Below, one piece after another: positions 17,569-23,831 of a stretch of 64,000 nucleotides of DNA. This stretch comes from Candidatus Sphingomonas phytovorans (GTDB lineage: Bacteria; Pseudomonadota; Alphaproteobacteria; Sphingomonadales; Sphingomonadaceae), in NCBI GenBank assembly GCA_029202385.1, contig CP119314.1, positions 2,048,501 to 2,112,500 on the forward strand, given 5' to 3'. A model generated the notes under the pieces. It was given only the letters and a program-made list of their open reading frames with translations, was not told the DNA's origin and did no database searches. The translations under genes and the position numbers were made by a program. Positions within the stretch are counted from its first letter, which is position 1; the number at the start of each line of letters is the position of its first letter.

Positions 17569-18762
17569 GTGCGCATCACCTTACCAGAGAGGCTCGTCGT
17601 CTTGGCTACCACGCACCCGCTTTCGATCCGACCGATCAGCAGCAAGGCCGATCGCAAGAAATTCGTCGACCTGCCTTTCCGGCTCTACAGGGACGATCCC
17701 AACTGGGTGCCGCCGTTGAAGAGCGAGGCGCTCGGCCTGATCACGCCGGAAAAGAATGGCTGGTTCAGCCATGCCGAGGCGCAGTTGTTCCTGGCGGAAC
17801 GCGGCGGGCGCGTCGTCGGCCGAATCTCGGCCCATATCGACACGCTCGCGCTGACCATGCCGGCCGAACAGGGCTTCGGGCCAGGCTGCGGCCAGTTCGG
17901 CCTGTTCGATGCGGAGGATGCCAATACCGCCCAGGCGTTGATCAATGCAGCCGAAGGCTGGCTGCGCAACAAGGGCATGACCAAGGTGCTCGGGCCGATC
18001 AGCATGTCGATCTGGGAAGAGCCGGGCCTGCTGATCCAGGGCTATGATCACGCGCCGACGATCATGATGGGCCATGCCAAGCCCGAATATCGCGGCTGGA
18101 TCGAGGGCGCTGGCTACACCCACGCCAAGACGCTCTACACCTACGACCTAGATATCACCCAGGAATTCCCGCCGATCGTGAAGCGGATCATCCAGTCGGG
18201 CGAGAAGAACCCCCGCATCCGCATCCGGGAGGTCGACAAGACGAAGTTCGACGAGGAAGCGGCGGTCATCCTTGCCATCCTGAACGATGCCTGGTCGGAC
18301 AATTGGGGCTTCGTCCCCCTCACCCCGCCGGAAATCGCCGATGTCGGCGTGAAGCTGAAGCCGATCGTGTTCAACGACCTGATCCGCATCGCCGAACTCG
18401 ACGGCCGGCCGGTCGCCTTCATGATCACGCTTCCCGACCTCAACGAGGCGATCAAGCCGCTCAACGGCAATCTCCTCCCGTTCGGCTGGGCCAAACTGCT
18501 GTTGTGGCTGCGCAAGCCCAAGGTACGCACCATGCGCGTGCCGCTGATGGGCGTGCTGAAGGAACTGCAATCATCGCGCATGGCAAGCCAGCTCGCCTTC
18601 ATGATGATCGAATATATCCGGAAGGCGGCAGTGGCCAATTACGGATCGGCTCGCGGCGAGATCGGCTGGGTGCTCGACGACAATCAGGGCATGAACGCCA
18701 TCGCCGAGACGATCCAGAGCAAGATCAACAAAACTTACGAGATCTATCAGAAAGCGCTGTGA
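17569..18762 (+). CDS. bcerS: GNAT-like acyltransferase, putative bacterial ceramide synthase
   Basis: Encodes 397 residues (GTG at 17569; a TTG at 17602, after GAGAGG, is the alternative start). It belongs to a family conserved in sphingolipid-making alphaproteobacteria and usually annotated as N-acetyltransferase. Conserved blocks are YRDDPNWVPPLKSE, GRISAHID, GPISMSIWEEPGLLIQGYD, LNDAWSDNWGFVPLT and IGWVLDDNQGMNAIAE, with GNAT-like folds in both halves. In Caulobacter the member bCerS joins an acyl-CoA to the sphingoid amine, replacing the unrelated eukaryotic ceramide synthase. Presence of spt, acp and a cerR-like gene 6-8 kb upstream supports the same role here. Orthology is inferred from sequence memory and context. 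Confidence 0.72.
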   Translation: MRITLPERLVVLATTHPLSIRPISSKADRKKFVDLPFRLYRDDPNWVPPLKSEALGLITPEKNGWFSHAEAQLFLAERGGRVVGRISAHIDTLALTMPAEQGFGPGCGQFGLFDAEDANTAQALINAAEGWLRNKGMTKVLGPISMSIWEEPGLLIQGYDHAPTIMMGHAKPEYRGWIEGAGYTHAKTLYTYDLDITQEFPPIVKRIIQSGEKNPRIRIREVDKTKFDEEAAVILAILNDAWSDNWGFVPLTPPEIADVGVKLKPIVFNDLIRIAELDGRPVAFMITLPDLNEAIKPLNGNLLPFGWAKLLLWLRKPKVRTMRVPLMGVLKELQSSRMASQLAFMMIEYIRKAAVANYGSARGEIGWVLDDNQGMNAIAETIQSKINKTYEIYQKAL

Positions 18763-18775
18763 TCCCCGGGGGCTC

Positions 18776-18801
18776 GCGGCGGCTCCCGCAGGAGCCGCCG
18801 C
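18776..18801. terminator. Bidirectional terminator hairpin
   Basis: A perfect 11-bp stem, GCGGCGGCTCC (18776-18786) and GGAGCCGCCGC (18791-18801), closes on CGCA. It lies between convergent genes, 13 bases after one stop and 10 bases before the other. There is no long T run, so termination strength is uncertain. Confidence 0.65.
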
Positions 18802-18811
18802 GCAAGGTCCC

Positions 18812-19045
18812 TCACTTGCTGGTCGGATCGAAGCCGAGCGCCAGCCATTCGGTCCGCGTGCGGCAGATTTTCTTGGCTACGCGCGAACCGGTAGTGGCCT
18901 CGACCACGCAGAATTTCTTCTTCGACGCAGCCGCATCGGCAGACGCATTCGCGGTGGTGTCGGGCCGTCCGTCAGCAGCCTGGGCCATCACAGGGATGGT
19001 CGCCAGTGCCACGAGGCCAGCAGCAGCAAGGATCTTGAAGGTCAT
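18812..19045 (-). CDS. Small secreted protein with two cysteines
   Basis: Encodes 77 residues. A signal peptide covers about residues 1-23 (MTFKILAAAGLVALATIPVM, cleaved after AQA). The mature part begins with a disordered Ala/Asp/Ser stretch, then KKKFCVVEATTGSRVAKKIC and RTRTEWLALGFDPTSK. The two cysteines 15 residues apart could form one disulfide in the periplasm. Small proteins ending in this C-x-RT-x-x-EW pattern recur in sphingomonads, but I know no function. GGAGAG precedes the ATG at good spacing. The 186 bases upstream contain no other gene. Confidence 0.8.
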   Translation of the reverse strand: MTFKILAAAGLVALATIPVMAQAADGRPDTTANASADAAASKKKFCVVEATTGSRVAKKICRTRTEWLALGFDPTSK

Positions 19046-19231
19046 GATGGGGTCTCTCCGGTTGTGCGGATCAACACCGGTTGCTCCGCATCTGTGTTAC
19101 TGCATTAGTCATGCCAAACAGTAGAATCCTTTGATTTCAACTGCTTTGCGGAAGCTGCGAGTGTCCCGCCGCCGCTTGGTTGACCGATATCGGGTAGTTC
19201 ACGCCGATTGTTGGGAAATGTCACCGCGCTT

Positions 19232-20020
19232 TCAGAAGCGGTGTGAAACCCCGGCGTACAGTTCGGCATCGGGCGCATCGCGATTGAGGCCGACCGCCGT
19301 GCCGATATCGAATTGCCAGTCGCCGCGACGCATCCAGGCGACCGAGACTGACGCAAGCGACTGCATGGTCCGGCCTGACGGGTCCTCGTCCCGAAGTTCC
19401 TGAAACTCGATCGTGCCGTTGACCGTGTCGCTGATCCCCACGCCAAGGCCGACCGTCCCGCTGACCGCGAAGTGGCGGCCCGCGCCATCCTGATTGACGG
19501 CAGCATCCGCCTCGGGCGTGAATTGCAGGCTCAGCTTGTGCCCGAGATCAACGCTGAGCGGCACCAGTACCCCGGCTCCCCAGTCGCCCGCACCGATCGG
19601 CGGACGTCCCACCGGAATCGTGACGAAGGGTTCCACGGCCACCGAGAAACCACTGCCGTCAGGGTGATGGAGATTGGCCTTTAAACCCAGCAGCGCGTCT
19701 CCCGCCCGATCGGCGCTGTCGATGCCGCCGGAACTCTTGTCGCGGGTCCGGCTGCGGCCGAACGAGGTCAAGCCGACCTCGGCCTCGATCGAATCGGTCA
19801 GGCCGACCCGCACCAATATATCCCCGATCAGGATCGTATCGTTGCGCGACGCCGCCGTATCGGCACGCGTCCAGTCGGCCAGTCCGACTTCGACGGAGAC
19901 ATGGCCTGGGGCGATCGTGCACGGGGGCGTATCAAGTCCGGGCCGCGCCGGGCAATAGTCACGATCCTCGGCATAAGCGGCGCCTGGAAGCAACAGAAGC
20001 GCCGCCGCCAGCCGCTTCAT
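19232..20020 (-). CDS. Putative outer-membrane beta-barrel protein (MetA-pathway-type transporter family)
   Basis: Encodes 262 residues. A signal peptide spans about 1-17 (MKRLAAALLLLPGAAYA). The mature part shows alternating amphipathic strands throughout (HVSVEVGLADW, ILVRVGLTDSIEAEVGLTSFG, FSVAVEPFVTIPVG, VSGTVGLGVGISDTVNG) and ends in the strand ELYAGVSHRF with a terminal Phe, the signature of outer-membrane barrels. It fits the family once named for phenol meta-degradation channels (PF13557). Two cysteines early in the mature chain (YCPARPGLDTPPC) may pair. Substrate unknown. Transcribed on its own, away from xthA on the same strand. Confidence 0.75.
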   Translation of the reverse strand: MKRLAAALLLLPGAAYAEDRDYCPARPGLDTPPCTIAPGHVSVEVGLADWTRADTAASRNDTILIGDILVRVGLTDSIEAEVGLTSFGRSRTRDKSSGGIDSADRAGDALLGLKANLHHPDGSGFSVAVEPFVTIPVGRPPIGAGDWGAGVLVPLSVDLGHKLSLQFTPEADAAVNQDGAGRHFAVSGTVGLGVGISDTVNGTIEFQELRDEDPSGRTMQSLASVSVAWMRRGDWQFDIGTAVGLNRDAPDAELYAGVSHRF

Positions 20021-20067
20021 GCGGGATCCATCCCGAGGCCGACCTCAAGAGGGCCGGAAGCCATTCG

Positions 20068-20838
20068 CTACCGCAACCGCACCCAGGTGGGGGCATGGTC
20101 GCTCGCCTTTTCCCGGCCGCGATATTCCTTGTCGACGCCGGCATCAGCCAGCCGGTCGGCTGCGATCGGACTCAACAGCAGGTGATCGATCCGGAAGCCC
20201 GCGTCGCGCTGCCAGGCGCCGGCCTGATAGTCCCAGAAGGTCCATACCCCGCCCTTGGGGTGGCGGGTGCGCAATGCGTCTGTCCAGCCCTGCGCGACCA
20301 GCCCGCGATAGCCCGACCGGCTCTCCGGCTGCATCAGCGCATCATCGGCCATCGCGCGGACGGAGAAGGTGTCGTCGTCATTCGGAATGACGTTGTAGTC
20401 GCCGGCGAGCACCACCGGCTTCTCCTCGGCGAGCAGCGTGCGCGCGCGATCGGACAGCCGTTCGATCCATTTGAGCTTATAGTCGAATTTCGGGCCAGGC
20501 TGGGGATTGCCGTTGGGCAGATAGATCGACGCGATCACCACCCCGTCGACCTCGGCCTCAAGGTAGCGGCTATGCTCGTCCTCCGGATCGCCGGCGAGGC
20601 CGCGCTGCCGCTCGACCGGATCGGCGCCCCTGGCAAGCACAGCAACCCCGTTGAAGCCCTTCTGCCCGTGCCACACCGCGCCATAGCCGGCCGCGCGTAT
20701 GTCAGCCTCGGGGAAGGTCTCGTCGCTCGATTTCAGCTCCTGCAGACACACCACGTCGGGCGCCTGCTCGGCGAGATACTCAAGCAGGCGCGGCAGGCGC
20801 GCCTTGATGCCGTTGACGTTGTAAGTGACGATTCTCAC
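20068..20838 (-). CDS. xthA: Exodeoxyribonuclease III
   Basis: Encodes 256 residues of an exonuclease III / AP endonuclease for base-excision repair. The start is the GTG at 20838 (MRIVTYNVNGIKARLPRLL), the canonical N-terminus; the longer open frame upstream runs inside erpA in another frame. Catalytic motifs are all present: NVNGIKAR, LQELKSSDETFP (metal-binding Glu), GDYNVIPNDDDTF (Asp/Asn) and the final SDHAPTWVRL with the catalytic Asp-His. It starts five bases after the erpA stop, so the two genes form one transcript. Confidence 0.95.
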   Translation of the reverse strand: MRIVTYNVNGIKARLPRLLEYLAEQAPDVVCLQELKSSDETFPEADIRAAGYGAVWHGQKGFNGVAVLARGADPVERQRGLAGDPEDEHSRYLEAEVDGVVIASIYLPNGNPQPGPKFDYKLKWIERLSDRARTLLAEEKPVVLAGDYNVIPNDDDTFSVRAMADDALMQPESRSGYRGLVAQGWTDALRTRHPKGGVWTFWDYQAGAWQRDAGFRIDHLLLSPIAADRLADAGVDKEYRGREKASDHAPTWVRLR

Positions 20839-20843
20839 AGGGT

Positions 20844-21185
20844 TCAGACCGAGAAACTGGAGCCGCAGCCGCAACCCGACGCGGCGTTGGGGTTGGTCAC
20901 CTTGAACGCGGCGCCACCCAGATCCTCGACATAATCGACCGCTGAACCACGCACGAGATCGAGGCTGATCGAATCGACGACGAGCTTCACGCCGTGATTC
21001 TCGGCAACCGCGTCGTCCGCCTCGACCGAGTCGGCAAAGCCGAACTTGTACTGGAATCCGGAGCACCCCCCACCATCGACGGAGAGACGAAGGATCGCGG
21101 GCTTGCCCTGTTTTTCGGCTATCGTCGCGACACGCGCGGCGGCTGAATCGGTGAGCGCGATCTCGGGAGCTGTTACGGTGGCCAT
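20844..21185 (-). CDS. erpA: Iron-sulfur cluster insertion protein ErpA
   Basis: Encodes 113 residues of an A-type carrier that delivers Fe-S clusters to apoproteins. The three ligand cysteines are in place: Cys41 in GGGCSGFQY, and Cys105 and Cys107 in SGCGCGSSF. The core VDSISLDLVRGSAVDYVEDL is typical. I chose MATVTAPEIALTDSAA (ATG at 21185), which aligns with the family; the open frame continues 18 codons upstream without similarity. It heads a two-gene unit with xthA. Confidence 0.93.
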   Translation of the reverse strand: MATVTAPEIALTDSAAARVATIAEKQGKPAILRLSVDGGGCSGFQYKFGFADSVEADDAVAENHGVKLVVDSISLDLVRGSAVDYVEDLGGAAFKVTNPNAASGCGCGSSFSV

Positions 21186-21242
21186 GACTGGCAGATAGGC
21201 GTTCCCGGGATCATCGGCAACCGATGCCCGGGCCCTCACGGA

Positions 21243-22436
21243 TCAGTCGGCTGCGGCCGGACCACCCACCGAAACCTGAGTTGTCTTCAGCGCGCGATCC
21301 TGCACCGCGAGCAGATAGTCGGCGGTCTGCAGGAACGGGATCGGGTTCACGGCATGGCCGTCGATGCGGACCTCATAGTGAAGATGCGGGCCGGTCGAAC
21401 GGCCGGTGGAGCCCATCAGGGCGATCAGCTGGCCGCGATGCACGCGCGTGAACGGCGCGACGAGGATCTTGGAGAGATGGCCGTAACGGGTCTGGATGCC
21501 CTTGCCATGGTTGATCTCGACCATGTTGCCATAACCGCCCGCACGCTCGGCGCGATCGATGATGCCATCGGCGGTGGCGTAGATCGGCGTTCCCATCGGA
21601 CCCGGAATATCCACGCCCGCATGCATCGCGGCGGTGCCACGGAACGGGTCGGCGCGGACGCCGTAGTTGCTGGTGAAGGCTAGGCGCTCGACCGGCTGGG
21701 CCGAGGGGATCGCGATCACGCCCTGCTCGAGCGAATCGAGCTTCTTCCAGGTCATGAACAGCGAACGGAACTGCATGTCGGCGCGAAGATCGGCTTCGGC
21801 CTCGGCACTGTCGGCGGCCTCGAACGGGCCGCCCATCGCGGCCATGCGCGGCGCGAAACGTTCCGGTGCGATGCCCAGCTTGCGGACATGGGCGACCGTC
21901 AGCGCGTAACGCTGCTCGGCGGCCTGGCGCGCCTTGACCGCCATCGCGACCTGGCGCTGCTCGACCTTCTTGAGCGGCGCGAGCACGTCGGCGGCGATCT
22001 TGTCGGCATGGCTGTTCACCGTCGGCGCGGCGAGCGTCAGCGAGCGGGGATCGCCCTTGCCCGAGATGACGGCGGAGATCAGCGCCTGGCGCTGCTCGAC
22101 GCGGGTGGCATGGGCCTTGGCCGCCTGCTTGATGGTTTCGACATCGGCCTGCATCGCGGCGACCTTCGCCTGCATCTGCGCGACCTTGGCCTCGGGAGAC
22201 AGCGGGGCATCGACGATGCCGCTCATGGCGACCGCGCCGACCGCCGCCTGGGCGACGCCATAGGCGGAAAAGCACAGGGTGATCCCAGCGACGCCGGCCA
22301 TCAGCGCCTGGGTGCGCCCCCCGACGCTGAAGCGGCGCAGGTCACGACCGTCGTGAAAAATGAAATCCCGGGTGGTGAAGTGCGTCTTCAGCCGCGACAC
22401 AAACTGCGCGCTCGACGCGATGGAAATTTTGCTCAT
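21243..22436 (-). CDS. M23 family (LytM) metallopeptidase
   Basis: Encodes 397 residues. A cytoplasmic N-terminus of about 43 residues precedes one transmembrane helix (ALMAGVAGITLCFSAYGVAQA). Then comes a long periplasmic helical, probably coiled-coil segment (about 80-240, VAQMQAKVAAMQADVETIKQ) and the LytM domain. Zinc ligands are in HAGVD and in HLHYE, with YGHLS between, so the peptidase looks active on peptidoglycan cross-bridges. It is a division or growth hydrolase of the type common beside alphaproteobacterial envelope genes. ATG at 22436 has GGGGA upstream. A perfect 15-base palindrome lies 75 bases before the start. Confidence 0.92.
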   Translation of the reverse strand: MSKISIASSAQFVSRLKTHFTTRDFIFHDGRDLRRFSVGGRTQALMAGVAGITLCFSAYGVAQAAVGAVAMSGIVDAPLSPEAKVAQMQAKVAAMQADVETIKQAAKAHATRVEQRQALISAVISGKGDPRSLTLAAPTVNSHADKIAADVLAPLKKVEQRQVAMAVKARQAAEQRYALTVAHVRKLGIAPERFAPRMAAMGGPFEAADSAEAEADLRADMQFRSLFMTWKKLDSLEQGVIAIPSAQPVERLAFTSNYGVRADPFRGTAAMHAGVDIPGPMGTPIYATADGIIDRAERAGGYGNMVEINHGKGIQTRYGHLSKILVAPFTRVHRGQLIALMGSTGRSTGPHLHYEVRIDGHAVNPIPFLQTADYLLAVQDRALKTTQVSVGGPAAAD

Positions 22437-22510
22437 CAATCCCCGGCGACCATGAATGCGATTGCCGGAAATCCAGCGCCCGCCCCTAAGTGTCCTGGTC
22501 GCAGCCCCTC

Positions 22511-22525
22511 CACGTCCTGGACGTG
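22511..22525. promoter_or_regulatory. Perfect palindrome upstream of the M23 gene
   Basis: CACGTCC-T-GGACGTG is an exact 7-bp inverted repeat around one base. It lies in the 108-base gap between the DUF455 gene stop and the M23 peptidase start. It has the form of a dimeric regulator site; I do not recognise the regulator. Confidence 0.35.
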
Positions 22526-22544
22526 TCGCAATTGGCCTAATTTT

Positions 22545-23348
22545 TCAGGAAGGGGCAAGCGCGCCGTAATATTCTAGCGTCAGACCGGCTGAGTCGCGCG
22601 CCGAGTCGTTGAACGGCGGCTTAATCATTCCCCGAAAATATCGCGCGACCAGCGATCGCCAGTGCGATTCGGGCGTGAATCCCTTGGCGGCGCAGGCAAA
22701 TTCGAACCAGACGGTGCCAGCGCGGACATGCCGTATTTCGTCGGTCAGGATGCGTTGGAGGATGCGCGCGCTCGGTTCGTCCTGCGCCGATCTGAAGCGC
22801 AGGATCGTCTCCGGCGTCACGTCCAGCCCGCGTGCCTCGAGCACCATCGGCACGACCGCGAGACGGGCCATCGGATCATGAGCGGTCGCGGTCGCCGATT
22901 CCCACAGGCCGTCATGCGCCGGCATCGCGCCATAGTGACTGCCCAGCGTGCGCAACCGCCGGTCGAGCAGCGCGAAATGCATCGCTTCATCCGCGCCGAC
23001 CCCAATCCAGTCGTCGGTGAAACCGCGCGGAAAATCGCCGCCGAACCGTCCGACCATGTCGAAGGCGAGATCGATCGCGACGAATTCGATATGCGCCAGC
23101 GCATGGAGCAACGCGATCCGCCCGCGTTCCGAACCGCCCTTGCCGCGCCGGGGCATCTCGTTCGGCGACAGCAATTCGGGCGAGGCAGGCCGCGCCGGGC
23201 GATCGGGCATGGCCACGCCGAACTCGTGCGTCAGCAGCCCGCGCCGCCACGCCCGCGCCGCCGCCCGGGCGGCGCGAATCTTCGCCGCTGGGTCGCCCGT
23301 TTCCAGCACGCCCCGCGCCGCCTCGGCGATGCTCGTGCCGGCGATCAA
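22545..23348 (-). CDS. DUF455 ferritin-like protein
   Basis: Encodes 267 residues of the DUF455 family, ferritin-like helical bundles. Metal-ligand-like motifs are LHALAHIEFVAIDLA near 85, GVGADEAMHFALL near 115, and RILTDEIRHVRAGTVWF near 200, giving the Glu/His-x-x-Glu and Glu-x-x-His pattern of di-iron proteins. The start appears to be a TTG overlapping the bcp stop (TTGA), implying translational coupling with bcp. Related proteins are linked to tRNA hydroxylation or unknown oxidations; I make no functional call. Confidence 0.85.
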   Translation of the reverse strand: MIAGTSIAEAARGVLETGDPAAKIRAARAAARAWRRGLLTHEFGVAMPDRPARPASPELLSPNEMPRRGKGGSERGRIALLHALAHIEFVAIDLAFDMVGRFGGDFPRGFTDDWIGVGADEAMHFALLDRRLRTLGSHYGAMPAHDGLWESATATAHDPMARLAVVPMVLEARGLDVTPETILRFRSAQDEPSARILQRILTDEIRHVRAGTVWFEFACAAKGFTPESHWRSLVARYFRGMIKPPFNDSARDSAGLTLEYYGALAPS

Positions 23349-23818
23349 TCGAGCTCCTTCAGCGCCTCGAGCACGTCGATCACATGCCCGGGCACCCGCA
23401 CGCGCCGCCAGATACGCACCAGAACGCCCTTCGCATCGAACAGGAAGGTCGACCGGTCGATCCCCATATAGGTCTTGCCGTACAACTGCTTCTGCACCCA
23501 GACGTCGAACGCCTCCATGGCGCGATTCTGGTCGTCGGTCGCAAGCGGCACGGTCAGGTCGTATTTGTCGATGAACTTCTGGTGCTTGGCGGGCGTGTCG
23601 CGCGACACGCCGAGAACCTCGACGCCCCGTGCCTGGAATTCGGGATAATGCTGGCTGAAATCCTGCGCCTCGCGGGTACAGCCCGACGTGTCGTCCTTCG
23701 GATAGAAATACAGGACGAGCGGCTTGCCGAGATAGTCGCGCAGGTTGATCCTGCCGCCGCTCGGCGTGGTCAGGTCCACGTCCGGAAGCTTGCCGCCCTC
23801 TTCGATACCCGCCGCCAT
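23345..23818 (-). CDS. bcp: Peroxiredoxin, Bcp/PrxQ type
   Basis: Encodes 157 residues of a thioredoxin-fold peroxidase that reduces hydrogen and organic peroxides. The peroxidatic cysteine is Cys47 in KDDTSGCTREAQDF, followed by GVSRDTPAKHQKF and the family MGIDRSTFLFD. It has no second cysteine: the resolving position five residues on is Gln, so it must work as a 1-Cys enzyme with an external thiol. ATG at 23818 has GGGAGA upstream. It lies 13 bases after glnE on the same strand and overlaps the DUF455 start. Confidence 0.93.
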   Translation of the reverse strand: MAAGIEEGGKLPDVDLTTPSGGRINLRDYLGKPLVLYFYPKDDTSGCTREAQDFSQHYPEFQARGVEVLGVSRDTPAKHQKFIDKYDLTVPLATDDQNRAMEAFDVWVQKQLYGKTYMGIDRSTFLFDAKGVLVRIWRRVRVPGHVIDVLEALKELD

Positions 23819-23831
23819 CGTCCGTCTCCCG

